A stretch of DNA of 64,000 bases from Cordilura impudica (lineage: Eukaryota > Arthropoda > Insecta > Diptera > Scathophagidae), in the NCBI GenBank assembly GCA_963682025.1, contig OY821518.1, positions 8,499,590 through 8,563,589 on the forward strand. Direction: 5' to 3'. Below, piece after piece: positions 1-10,823 of this stretch; position 1 is the stretch's first letter, and each line of letters begins with the position of its first letter. A program made the position numbers and the translations under genes. The notes under the pieces were generated by a model. The model was not told the origin of the DNA. It made no database searches and saw only the letters and a list, made by a program, of their open reading frames with translations.

Positions 1-965
1 GATTATTTATTGATGGCTCTAAGTACAGTTTAAAGGCTCTTCTTTTGCATACTGGGAACGAAAAACCATCCTTGCCAATTGCTCATGTTATTAATACAAA
101 GGAAAATTACGAATCAATGACTGAACTTTTGACATTACTCAAATACAACGATCATAAATCGAAGATCTGTGTGATTTAAATTTCTTTGTATATATTGTAT
201 AGACAAACGGAAATAAATGTAAATGAAACCGTTTCAGGTCATTGCTTTGATGACTGGTATGCAACAAGGCTTCACAAAATATTATTGTTTCCTTTGTCTG
301 TGGGATAGTCGCGCTACATGTCATCATTACGTCAGAACAGAGTGGCCAAAAAGAACTGAGTATACACCAGAAAAACAAACCGTTTCAAATAAATCATTAA
401 CTGATCCAAATGACGTTCTTCTTCCGTTGCTGCACATAAAATTGAGCCTTTTTAGAATTTTGTCAAGGCTCTGGACAGAGATGGTGCAGTATTTAAATAT
501 TTGTTAGCGGTTTTTTCTAAAATTGCATATGCTAAAATCAAAGAATTCATATATGTTGGCCCTCAGATCAGGAAGCTATTGAGTGATGACAATTTTTCAC
601 AATGTTTATTGGAGAAAGAATATGCAGCCTGGAAATCTTTCAAGAGCATCGTGGACAGTTTTCTTGGAAACAATAAGAGTGAAACCTACAGACAAATTGT
701 TGCTGAATTATTGAAAAACTATCACGAGTGAGGTGCTCTAATGTCAAATGCATTTTCTTCATTCGCATTTACATTTTTTTCACAAAACCTAGGTGCGGTG
801 AGCGACGAACAAAGGGAGCGTGCTCACCAAGATTTAATGAAAATTGAAAGAAATTATCAAGGATTTTGGGACAAAAGCATGCTGGGAGACTATTGCTGGA
901 CACTAATACGTAAAACCGAACCAACAAAATACAAACGACATTCAAATAACGTCATTCACTTTTGA
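1..965 (+). pseudogene. Decayed copy of an uncharacterised multicopy arthropod gene family
   Basis: Pieces in different frames read as one protein. Positions 3-179 give LFIDGSKYSLKALLLHTGNE and end at KYNDHKSKIC; 238-460 give CFLCLWDSR and LHIKL; 460-731 give VGPQIRKLL and AAWKSFKSIVDSFLGNNKSE; 741-965 give NLGAVSD and YQGFWDKSMLGDYCWTL and end at a stop. From memory, these motifs belong to a protein repeated many times in insect and Hydra genomes with no assigned function, which spreads like a mobile gene. The copy is dead. One base is missing near 169, about 57 extra bases lie between the DLK and VIA codons (180-237, ending tttcag, perhaps an intron that lost its donor), and frameshifts occur near 458 and 731. 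The 5' end lies outside the window. Family membership is likely; function is unknown. Confidence 0.7.
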
Positions 966-1179
966 AAATTCATTGATTTTTAAATAAACTAATGATTTTT
1001 TTATGTAAAAAACGAATAAAAACATTTTTTTTTATCTCGAGAACCTGGCGTCAATTACAGGTTCGAATTCAGCCCACCATGTTACTCTAGGAAAGATATT
1101 TGGTTGCTCCAGTTCAAAACCTTGTTGGCTAGTGTAATTTGGATCTTAGTTCAATTTAAGTCGAACTGAAATGGGTTAT
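966..1179. other. AT-rich spacer, no gene seen
   Basis: No coding signal. A short stretch at 1053-1080 resembles a pol III B box (ggttcgaattc), but no A box or tRNA fold accompanies it. Confidence 0.5.
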
Positions 1180-1411
1180 TTGTATGGCGACTATGTGTGA
1201 ACATGAACCGATTTTCACCAATTTCAACAATATTCGTCCTATGACCAATAGAAGCTTATATACAAAATTTTATAAAAATATGTTCCCATTTGTGACCTGC
1301 AGTTTGATTACAAGCTTTTACATGGACACACAGACGGACAGACAGGTAGATGGACGGACGAACACACATTGCTATATTGATTCAGAAAATGATTTTGAGT
1401 TGATCGATATA
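1180..1411 (+). mobile_element. Dispersed repeat DR-1 (GACGGACGG family), 3' fragment
   Basis: Carries the family landmarks in order: gaacatgaaccgattttcac, agcttatatac, tgcagtttgattacaagc, and acatggacacacagacgg followed by a tagatggacgg stretch. It then continues into the cgatataataa tail. The 5' half and the terminal hairpin are missing. Eight or more other copies lie in this window. Confidence 0.75.
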
Positions 1412-2996
1412 ATAACAGGTAGGTTACATATATGGTAGAAATATGCATTATTTGATACTTCAAAGAGTTAAATTTGAATTTCATGTGGAATTTTTACGAG
1501 TTCAAATGAAATTTTTGAATTTTTGACATGAATTTTTGTTAAATGGAATTATTGGAATTTCAATTGATATTAAAGGAATTTCTATTGTAAATGATTTCAT
1601 GAAATCCATGTCATTTCGTAAATTTATTTTTAATTTTCTACAACGCAAATTTTAACCAAAGCTAACCATAATCAGGTTTCTTGGTACCATAGTTTTGAAT
1701 TCAAAAATGATTATTTTATTTATTTTCTTTAACTATTTCTATAAACAATAAATAAAACAAGCATTGATTTGAATTCAAATCATTTTTTTTTTTTTCAAAT
1801 AACATTAAATAGTTATTTCCTAGCAAAAGTTCACTCTTTTAGGCTCTGCACAACGTACAAGCTAAACCGTTTTATTTTTTTATGACAACAATAAAGCCGC
1901 AGAGAAACAACAGCGTTTGTTTGTTGTTATTCAATCAAAAAAAGAAACAAAAAAAACAAGAAGCTTAACATTCTATTCAGAAGCTGCTGTGGTCAGTAGA
2001 AAGAACCACTGGATTTTAATGCCGTATAGACTAGAAATAATTATAAAATATTAGCGTGATCTTCAAAGCTGAAAAAAAGGATCAAAACTCTAACTTCCGA
2101 ACTAAATAGTTGATTTAGAAATGACAATAATTATCTCACAAATAAAAAAAATTAGTATAGCACAGTTTATGACTCATTCATCAATCACTAGCAACATCAT
2201 TTGAAAAGAGATTTGATTAAACAAAAAATAAAATTGATAAGCTGATTCATTGGGCAACAATTATATGTTGAAGAGACCATAAACCGGAAAACGGTAAATT
2301 TTTGAAATTCCAAAAATTGTTTCATTGAAATGAGTCAAGATTTAAAACTTAGCAATCAGGTTTAAATATGTATCATATAATTAATGAATATTAGCAATAC
2401 CAATTAGTAAATCGTGTATCTTTTAATTTCCTCTGCTTAACCTTTAAGAGGCCATCGAACTGTTGTGGCAAAACAGTTAAAATTTGTGGTTTTTTGACAT
2501 GTAAAGGAAACCAAATGAACTAAGTTCCTAAAAATGTTTCTAAAAGGTTAAAACGGGATTTTTCTTAAAATTTTGGTTTTTGCAAACCGGTTAACCGAAA
2601 TTTTTCGTTAAGGGTTAATTGAAACCGGTTTTGATTCGGATAATCGCTTTTAAAATTTTTTTTATTATTCCATAAAAATATATTTATTAATATTCATTGT
2701 CCTTTTATTTAATTATTTATTTAAAGTCTATCGAATTACAAATATCCTTACAGACTAATTAATATATTAGTGTAAATATAAATAGATATAACAAATAAAA
2801 TAATGACGATTTAATTATTTAGAAATAGAATAATTTTACATTTTAAAGATTATTTATTTTCGGACAAATCTATGACGTGGTAGATTCCATTAAATAGCTC
2901 ACAGAACCGGTGAACTGGATCATAGTTAAATCCAAAATAATTAATTATGAAGAGCTTAAAGTTACTTGTTGGTCTCGATGGAATATTAATTTTGAA
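1412..2996. other. AT-rich intergenic DNA, no gene recognised
   Basis: No open frame of note and no similarity I recognise. It contains homopolymer runs and gaattc/aaatttt-rich text. At 2580-2640 there is a run with several aaccggtt motifs (aaccggttaaccg, gaaaccggtttt) of unknown meaning. Confidence 0.5.
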
Positions 2997-3349
2997 TTAG
3001 CAGATTGCAGAGCTCGAAATTCGAGTGAAATTTCTAGGCAGCTATATATTTCAACTTAGCCAATTCACAAACCAACACTTTTATGGTTTATTATTACTGT
3101 GAATGAAGATCAAACTCATTAACAAATTTAATAAAACACACATAACTTACGTATAATTTTATGTATGTGTTATTATCAACTTCAAATGCAATTTACTCAA
3201 AATAAAGGAAAAAATTTAAAAATCTATAAATCTGGTGAACAGCTCAAAAGAGATACCTTTCAAATAATATACGTTTGGTCAAAATCAGAATAAAACGATA
3301 GAACAAAATATCGGTCACAAGAAATCGCCTACCCTATTAATATTATAGA
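2997..3349 (-). mobile_element. Short non-autonomous Helitron (family DR-2), full length
   Basis: Read on the minus strand it begins TCTATAATATTAATAGG at 3349, after an A. It ends ...gcaatctgCTAA at 2997, followed by T. It contains the family landmarks cgatttcttgtgaccgat, tgagtaaattgcatttgaag, ttggtttgtgaattggc and the subterminal cactcgaatttcgag hairpin. A 5' TC, a 3' hairpin about 10 bases before CTRR, and insertion between A and T are Helitron hallmarks. It has no coding capacity. Confidence 0.75.
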
Positions 3350-3519
3350 TTCTTAGCAAGTAATTGGAGTCAATGTCGCCATGGAATAAACTGAGTAGAA
3401 AGGAAATGCTAAGCATAATTCTACGACTTTTCAGTGTCGTTAACTTGATTAGAGCAAGTTTTGATTTATAAGAGGGTACGGCACGGGAGTTCCAACCAAG
3501 TCCACTTAGATGGAATGAA
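3350..3519. other. Unassigned segment between Helitron and LINE
   Basis: May be the upstream part of the endonuclease domain of the LINE that follows, but I cannot align it convincingly. Confidence 0.35.
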
Positions 3520-5581
3520 AGAAATTGATTCTGGACAGATTCTACGAAATTTATATGAATACTGTAACATAGATCCCGCACAGAAAACCGGATCGAACAC
3601 ATCGCAATTAACAGGACATGGCGTGGCTCCATCTTAGATGTGCGTAATAAACGTGGTGCTAATTGTTCTAGTGATCATCATCTCCTTGTGAGCACCATTA
3701 GACTAAGAAGAAGAAGGGAACTCAAACTCACAGAAAATTTGATATCCAGAAGCTAAATGACCCCAACCCTAAAACTACCTACACTCAGGCCTTGAGAAAC
3801 TCAGCAGAAACCAACCAAATTCTTACTGATGAATTTGAAAATGTGAGGGGCATCGCATATAAAATCCCCGAAAGAAAGCTGTGGGTATCCGATACAATGT
3901 GGAAACTTATCACTACGAGAAAAGAAACTAAGTTTCAAAAAAATGATGCCAGAACCAGTTTGGAAAAACCCAGACTCCAGGCCAACTACAGTTCTATTGA
4001 CAGAAGTTAAGCCTAGTGCCCGTAGATACAAACGAAAGTGGCTTCAAATTTGGACATACCATTAGACGAACATACTATCAGTGGACATGCACATACCCCA
4101 CCCAATATGCAATTGTACTACCCATACCGAGAGGACCGATATACCAGTAACCACCTCAAAATAGCAGAAATAGTTGACGCTATATGCGCCCTGAAAAACC
4201 ACAAGGCTCCAGCACCTGACAGCATCAATCCTGAGCTGTTAAAAGCAGGCCCCCAAACAACTACCGTCTTGCTCCAGAATGTGGTAAAAAGATTATGGGA
4301 CTAAAACGACCTTTCCGACAAGTTGAAGGTGGGCTTGATCATCAACTTACCGAAGATAGGTGATCTCACAGAATGCAGGAACTGGAGAGGAATTATACTT
4401 CTACAAGAAAGGTGATCTCACAGAATGCAGGAACTGGAGAGAAATTACACTTCTAAGCATGATAAATAAGATAATCGCTAACATTATAAATAGAAGACTT
4501 TCAGACACCCTTGACAAAGACTTTCGTTGTGAACAGGCGGGTTTTAGATCTCGAAAGTCTCGCTTAGGCCATTTAAACAGCCTCCGCATTATAAATGAAC
4601 AGAGATTATCCAGGAGTTGTACAGACGCGCAAATTGTCGTAAACTACACAAAAATTCTATAAGCGACAAGGTTTCTGTTAAAGCGGGTGTTCGACAAGGC
4701 TTCATATTATCACCGTTGCTGGACATAGGTATGAGAAATGCAGCGGTCAACAACAGAGGCATAACATGGGGACTAGGCGAACATCTTGACTAAACCGACG
4801 ATATATGCCTGATAACACACAGTCACTCCGATATGTCAGAAAGTTTCAAAATAGTAGAGACAGAAGCTGCAAAGTCAGGCCTTAGAATAAATCTTCCTAA
4901 GACGAAGGTCATGAAAACAAATTCCACATGTGACAGGCCATTCTCCATCCAAAAAATTAAAATCTAGGATGTTAACCTCTTTTGCTATTCGGTATAATTA
5001 TAACAACGACCGGAGGATCTTCTGACGATGTATCGAATCGCACTATGAAAGCCCGACAAGCATTCGGCCAACTGAGTATAGTGTGGAAATAACCAGTCAT
5101 CTCCACCAACAAAAAAATCAACATCTTCAAATCATGAAATCTGTTCTGCTCTATGGGTGCCAAACGTGGAAGATGGCTACCAAAGATGTAAGCACCCTGC
5201 AAGTCTTCGTTAACAAATGCCTGAGAAGAATATTAAGATTTTTGAGGCCGAAAAGGATATCGAAAACAGAACTCTGCGAACGTATTCATCAGAGCCAAAT
5301 AGTTGAGAAGAAAATGGCGCTGGATTGGCCATGCATTGCGAAGATCTCCAGATGATGTCACCCGTAATGCTATAGATTGGAACCCACAAGGCAGTAGAAG
5401 AAGAGGATGGCCAGTACACATTTGGCGAAGACAATTAGATTTAGAAGCTTCGAGAGTAGGCAGAACTTGGAATTAAATAAAAAGCCTTGCACCAAGTACA
5501 AACGAATGGCGAAACTTTGTTGAGGCCCTATGCCCCTTATAGGAACTAAAGGAACCAATATATATATATATATATATATAA
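3520..5581 (+). pseudogene. Non-LTR retrotransposon (LINE) relic, copy A: endonuclease end, RT and C-terminus
   Basis: Frames in succession give the end of an AP-type endonuclease (RIEHIAINRTWRGSILDVRN and SSDHHLL, 3583-3705). The reverse transcriptase start follows (NHKAPAPDSINPELLKAG, then GDLTECRNWR, 4195-4440), then FRCEQAGFRS, SVKAGVRQG, and a decayed palm region (ICLITHSHSDM). The typical C-terminal part reads RRSPDDVTRNAIDWNPQGSR and EWRNFVEALCPL at about 5335-5540. The 3' end is aggaactaaaggaaccaat plus an (AT)n tail. It is 5' truncated and broken by stops, frameshifts, an internal deletion near 4605 that removes part of the RT, and a 52-base tandem duplication. I cannot assign a clade with confidence. 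The (AT)n tail runs directly into a Tc1-like transposase, so the LINE probably inserted into that element. Confidence 0.85.
4359..4462 (+). repeat. 52-base tandem duplication inside the LINE
   Basis: The unit starting ggtgatctcacagaatgcag begins at 4359 and again at 4411. Each encodes GDLTECRNWR. Because 52 is not a multiple of three, the duplication shifts the frame. Confidence 0.85.
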
Positions 5582-6307
5582 AACGCTTAAGCGCTTCTAA
5601 AATTGTCACTGAGGTAAGGGCAGAAATAGGAAAGATAATATCAGAATCAACAATACAACAGACTATAAAAAAAAGGGAACAATGGGCGAGTTGCCAGAAA
5701 AAACCCTTCATTAATTTAAAGAATAGGTATTACCGTTTAAAATTTGCTAAGAAACATATTAAGTTATTAAATGATGGGAGGACGTTATTTCTCTTGATGA
5801 AAGTAAATTATGGCGCAAACAAAATGAGGAGCCAGAAACAAAAAATATGAAGTACGGGGGTGGAAGTGTGATGGTGCGGCGCTGTATTTCAGCAAAATTA
5901 TTATAATCTTGATTTCCATCGATGAGATATTTAATAAGGAGGAATATTTAGATATTTTGAGGAATAATTTAAAGCAATCCGCTGAAAAAATTGGAATTTC
6001 ATCAACTTTTATATTATATCAAGATAACGATGCCAAATATAAGTCGTACGTTGTCCGTGAGTGGTTGTTATATAATTGTCCAAAAGTGATACGCCAGCTC
6101 ATTCTCCTGATATGCAATCTATCGAAACCTATTTTGATCGCCGTATTCATGAAAACCCCATTTCTTCCACAGTTAAAATGAAAGAAAATTTCCAGAAAGA
6201 ATGGAATAAAATCAGTACTGACTACCTACAAAAAACTAAGTATTTTCAACATGCCAGTTAGACTTCCGGAAGTCATAAAAAATAATGGCTATCCAACGAG
6301 ACAATAA
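5582..6307 (+). pseudogene. Tc1-like transposase relic, copy A
   Basis: Fragments match the Tc1 family (DDE transposase of the IS630-Tc1-mariner superfamily). ASKIVTEVRAEIGK belongs to the DNA-binding part. NRYYRLKFAKKHI, YGGGSVMV, LDILRNNLKQSAEKIG, FILYQDNDAKYKS (second catalytic Asp region) and SPDMQSIETYFDRR (DDE end, the usual SPDLNPIEHLW motif) follow. The C-terminus is MPVRLPEVIKNNGYPTRQ, ending at a stop at 6305-6307. Several frameshifts and stops break the frame. The N-terminal part is missing at the junction with the LINE tail. A second copy at 17018 has the same junction. Confidence 0.8.
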
Positions 6308-6379
6308 TTTACAATTAAACATCGTTTAATCATATTTATAAGTATGCATTTTTATAAATATGAATTTTTTATGTCTTAA

Positions 6380-6747
6380 TGTGGATTCATCGTCCCGAAC
6401 CTCAGTCTGCAGACTGAAGACTCGTTTGTTGAATAATAACGAGCAACCTGCAGCTCGATTCATTCAGAAGTGAAAAAGTTTTATCTATTGGCAAAATTGC
6501 TTTTGATCGCAGAGATGCCAAAGCACCACATAAAAAATAAACATTTCTTAAAAATCTTTACGAAAAAAATAAAAAAATCAAGAGATGGCAATATTTAGTC
6601 TTCAGACTGCTGACTGCGTTTCAAAATCAAATTAGTCTGCAGTCTAACGAGTAAAAATTGCTCGTTACTTTCTGCTCCTTTTCTAACGAGTAAACTTCAT
6701 ATAAAAAAACAGTCTGCAGACTGCGGTTCGAGACGATGGGTCCACCT
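6380..6747. mobile_element. 368-bp inverted-repeat element (MITE) flanked by TTAA
   Basis: The left end is TGTGGATTCATCGTCCCGAA and the right end, reverse complemented, is AGGTGGACCCATCGTCTCGA. The inverted repeat continues for about 36 bases to the palindrome CAGTCTGCAGACTG at both inner edges. TTAA flanks both sides (6376-6379 and 6748-6751). The duplicated block at 17360 has an uninterrupted cttaagg at the matching place, which gives an empty site. TTAA duplication is characteristic of piggyBac-type transposition. There is no open frame; further partial AGTCTGCAG motifs lie inside. Confidence 0.8.
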
Positions 6748-7066
6748 TTAAGGTTTTCGTTGATTTTTTCTACAGTTTTTAAATATTCCAAATTTTGAAA
6801 TGACTTATTCCAATCTTTAGCATATGTCCTATTTAAAAAAACAGTTGGACCTTTGTTTTAATTACTACTATAAAAACTTCACCTTAAAAATAAAAACATT
6901 AAAAAATTAATGATAAATAATGTTAACTGTATGTTACGAAAATAATTTTTGAAAAATGATTAAAGTTTTCTTCAATAGCGAAAATATTTTTATTTATGAA
7001 AATTTTTATGAAAAAATGTTGTCAAAAAGAAGTTTATAAATTAAAAAAAAAAAACAATATTCAAAA
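6748..7066. other. Spacer shared with the second copy of the block
   Basis: Non-coding. It matches 17380-17650 (gttttaattactactata, gaaaatttttatgaaa, aaaaagaagtttataaatta), so it is part of the duplicated block and may include the 3' terminal part of the Tc1-like element. Confidence 0.6.
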
Positions 7067-7417
7067 TCCATAATATTAATAGGCTAGGCGATTTCTTGTG
7101 ACCGATGTTTTGTTCTACCGTTTTATCCCAATTTTGACCAAACGTATAATATTTAAAAGGTATTTCTTTTTAGCCGTTTTGCAGATTAACAGATTTTTAA
7201 ATTTTTTCTTTATTTTGAGTAAATTGCATTTAAAGTTGCTACTAACATATACATGAAATTATACATATGCTATGTGTGTTTCATTACTTTTGTTAATGTG
7301 CTTGTAAATGAGTTTGTTAGCTTCATTCATAATAATAATAAACCATAAAAGTATTGGTTTGTGAATTGGCTAAGTTGGAAAATAAAGCTACCTAGAAAAT
7401 GCATTCGAATCTGCTAG
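7067..7417 (+). mobile_element. Short non-autonomous Helitron (family DR-2), copy in block A
   Basis: Starts TCCATAATATTAATAGGC after A and ends gaatctgCTAG followed by T. It keeps the landmarks ggctaggcgatttcttgtg, gttctaccgttttatccc and tattggtttgtgaattggc. The subterminal hairpin is partly deleted (gcattcgaatctg). No coding capacity. Confidence 0.75.
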
Positions 7418-7679
7418 TGTTATTTATATTTTTAAATACATATTTAAGTGTGAATGAATGTAAGTAAATATGTTTACAAAAATTAATAAATAATTATGTT
7501 TATTAAAATTAGTATATTTTGAGCGCAAAACGAATCGTTTAGATAATTATTTTTAAATTTAGGATATATTTACATTAAATTAATGAGAAATTTTTAGTTC
7601 ACTTCACCTTTAAGATAAGCCGATTTTATAAACTTATTTCTGGTATATATTGGTCTTAAAAAAATTTTATAAAAATAAC

Positions 7680-8100
7680 TTTGCGATAAAAAATCTTAGA
7701 AATTTAATGTTCAATTTTCCCGGTAGTTTCAGAGATATCTTGAAGTTTTGAAGCAAAATAACGATTAAAAAAAAAAAATTTTTTTTTTGTTTTTTTTTAA
7801 TTCATAAAAAATTAAACTGCGACAAAAATCACACAAAATTGAAAACAGATGTAAACCCGCTTTAAAGATAATATTGTTGGCGAATTTTGTTTTTTTTTTA
7901 ACTGAATATGGTGAACCGTTTTCAAGTTATTCCAATATATGTAGTGGAAGTGCCTTAATTTTGGACATAACAGTAATAACGAAAAGTCGAGCTGATAGAA
8001 AAAAACCAAGTGAAATCAGCGACCTCAAATTAGTAAAAAAAATTGATACAGACTTCCAATCAACACAAAAAAAGTTCAATTTTGTTCCCTTGTGTAATTA
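7680..8100 (+). repeat. Dispersed repeat DR-3
   Basis: Landmarks are ttttcccggtagtttcagag, atatggtgaaccgttttcaa, gtgccttaattttggac, gaaatcagcgacctcaaatt and agttcaattttgttccctt. The same order occurs inverted at 49815-50235, and pieces occur at 18415, 40140 and 51368. The class is unknown. Confidence 0.7.
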
Positions 8101-8641
8101 ATCTTATGGACGGAATAAAAAAAAATAAAAGAAAACAATTTACCCGGAAATTGTAGCGGGCTATAAAAACAAAGTACTAAACTTTTAAGATTAGCAAACT
8201 GACCATATTATTATCATATTTTATGAACTTTTCACACCTCCACTCATTTTTTAGTTGGAAAACAAATTTTATGATTTTTTTTTTTTCTCTTAATAAAAAA
8301 TATTATTTATTTTGTTTATTTATAAATAAACAAACAAAAATTTCCATTTAAACAAAACGTCCGAAAGAAATGACTAATGATTTCATAAAGAAGAAACACC
8401 AATGAATTGGAAAGATTTTTATCGACAACGCTTGTATAAGATTAAAGTAAAAATTTAAATATTACATTAATAACAATATCAACACTTATTATACACTCAC
8501 TGCAAGGCCCAAGCAATTCAGATAATCAACTTAAAAAGAATCGGATGAGATGATTTAATAAAAAAAAGTGCATTGGAAAAATTATGCAAAATTATTCACA
8601 TTGAAAATAGTGAAAAAAAATTAAGTAAGATATTATTTTAA
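8101..8641. other. AT-rich spacer, no gene seen
   Basis: No recognisable feature. It ends with the TTAA at 8638-8641 that precedes the piggyBac-like element. Confidence 0.5.
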
Positions 8642-9044
8642 CCTTCGCCTTGCCAACGTTCTTGTACATCGTTTACCAATACCCACCGGGGTGGTGACCC
8701 CGTACTTCTATAACATATAATATGGGCGATGGTGCTTGGATTGTCACTTAGAGGGAAAACGTTATTGTTGTTATACTTTTATTAGAGGTTACAACTTTTC
8801 GCTTTTGCAAAGTAGATCACAAAAATAGTAACTTCACGTCTTACTCTTTTCTAATAGAAATTCAGATACGTATATGAAATATGCATGCATAGCGATGCAG
8901 ATTTTCGTTACACTAATGACTGGTGAAAATAATTTGCAATATCTTTCAATATTTTATTATTTTTTTTTTTTTTCAAATTAAAATCAACTATTCTAATTTA
9001 TGTTGTTTAAGGTTATTTCATGAAGAGAGAGCAGTATGTATATT

Positions 9045-9842
9045 TTCTTTGATTGATTGACACTGAATCAGATTTGGATGAACTGAGAATTTGTTTGGGG
9101 GATGGTGATGAAGACGATGATTGAATGTCTAATGAGGAAGATGAAGATTCTGCTGTGGAATAGGAGCCTTGCGAAGTTGAGGTAAATAACGAAAGTGATT
9201 GTGTTGATAATGATGAGTCGAATAATGAAAATTCGACGTCATTGTGTGCGAGTATTTAGTATTACGGGACTAAAGACACTGTGAAATGGTAGAAGAAGGC
9301 ACCAAATATAAATCGCCGATGACCGATCAATATTTTTCGCGAAAACATTTATAAGGGCCCTAATCCAATCACTACATTCAACTGCATTTTCAGTGCTGCT
9401 GCTAGAAATTTAATTCGAAGATTTTCAAACAGAAAAGTCGAGCAACAACTTACAAATGAGGAATTAGCAAAGTTTCGAAAAAAAAAAATGCATAGTCATT
9501 GTATCATGCAAACATTTTGCAATAGAGATTTGCGAAAATTTCATCCGTTGTGACTGTCATGCTACAGCAGTGGCTCGAAAACAGAAACACAAGGCTGCAA
9601 CTATCAGAGAAGTCTTAGAGATGGCAACTTCCAAACTGAGATCGCATTATCGACCACACGAATCTATTACCGCGGACGAACAAATATTCGTGCTGAATAT
9701 GGTGAACATATTACTCCAACAGAGCAAATACAGACAGGAAAAGTGAATAATGTAATGGACACTAACCAAACGTGTTGTAAAGGATTTAGTTGGCATGTAC
9801 AAACACACTGGAAGAAATATCACTATGGATATTTTTTTTAAG
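9045..9842 (+). pseudogene. piggyBac-like transposase, N-terminal half (broken)
   Basis: The start is acidic (TESDLDELRICLGDGDEDDD, then NEEDEDSAVE), typical of piggyBac N-termini. KGPNPITTFNCIFS resembles the segment that opens the catalytic region, and SHYRPHESITADEQ matches the first catalytic Asp region. Later pieces in another frame read VVKDLVGMYKHTGRNITMD, which matches the piggyBac segment before the second catalytic Asp. Stops (9114, 9163, 9258) and frameshifts show it is dead. Homology stops abruptly at about 9842, where the inserted element begins with gtgtaaacatctatacgcgc. Confidence 0.75.
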
Positions 9843-9974
9843 TGTAAACATCTATACGCGCAGGGGGGGTAAAAATCTATTTCACAATACAATCACAAAA
9901 ACAGCGTAACATGTAAGACGTAAGACAAAATCGGTCTGACTTATGATTGTATTGGTAAAAAATTATGATATGTT

Positions 9975-10268
9975 TGAAAATGAAAAATGAAAATTAAAAA
10001 ATCAAAAATGAAAAAGGAAAACGAAAAATGAAAAATAAAAAATAATAAATGAAAAATGAAATACGAAAAATTAAATATGAAAAATAAAAAGTGAAAAATT
10101 AAAAACTAAAAATGAAAAATTAAAACTTAGAAATGAAAAATAAAAAATGAAAAACGAAAAACGGAAAATGAAAAATTGAAAAATAAAAAATTAAAAATTA
10201 GATTTTAAAAACTAAAAATAAAAAATTTAAAATTAAGAAATGAAAAATGAAAAACGGAAAATGAAAAA
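9975..10268. repeat. Degenerate AT heptamer array, first part
   Basis: Made of tgaaaaa/taaaaaa/cgaaaaa units of about 7 bases with frequent substitutions. It is interrupted at 10269 by a DR-1 copy and resumes at 10824. Confidence 0.9.
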
Positions 10269-10270
10269 TT

Positions 10271-10823
10271 AACAAGTAAGAAATTATAGTCGGTCTAGAT
10301 CGGCTATACGATACCCTATACCCTATACCATGGTTTAGAGACCCTATCTCTTCTCTCTAACCAATTGGATATAGAAAATAAGCATAAACCAAATTTGAGT
10401 GCCATCGTAATTAATTTTTTTGGCTGCAGATATGAAAAAGTTCATATCGGGTGCTATACTTATATGGGGCCTAGGTCGAAAAATGGACCGATCCTGACCA
10501 TATTTGGTAAAGTCACTTATATTTTGAAAGAATATACACAACCCAAATTTGAGAAAAATCTGTGCAATATTTATGTTTTTTGATAGACTTAAGTAAAGAT
10601 CGGGAAGAAGCTTCATATGGGGCATATTTGCGACCTGCAGTTTGATTACAAGCTTTACATGGACACACAGACGGACGAACGGGCGGACATCGTTAAATCG
10701 AATCAGATAGTGATTCTGATTCGATCGGTATAATTAAAGATGGGTGTAGGTCAAATATTTTTGGTTGTAACAAACAGCAGCACAAAGTCATTATACCCAA
10801 ACCACATAGTGGTATAGGGTATA
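10271..10823 (+). mobile_element. Dispersed repeat DR-1, inserted inside the heptamer array
   Basis: Starts aacaagtaagaaattatag, then the subterminal palindrome-like agtcggtctagatcggct. It continues with landmarks accatggtttagagacccta, tatgaaaaagttcatatcgg and atggaccgatcctgaccata. It ends with acatggacacacagacggac, ttggttgtaacaaacagcag and a terminal hairpin (tatacccaaaccac, then gtggtatagggtata). Array sequence lies on both sides, so it landed after the array formed. A middle portion present in longer copies is deleted. Confidence 0.85.
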
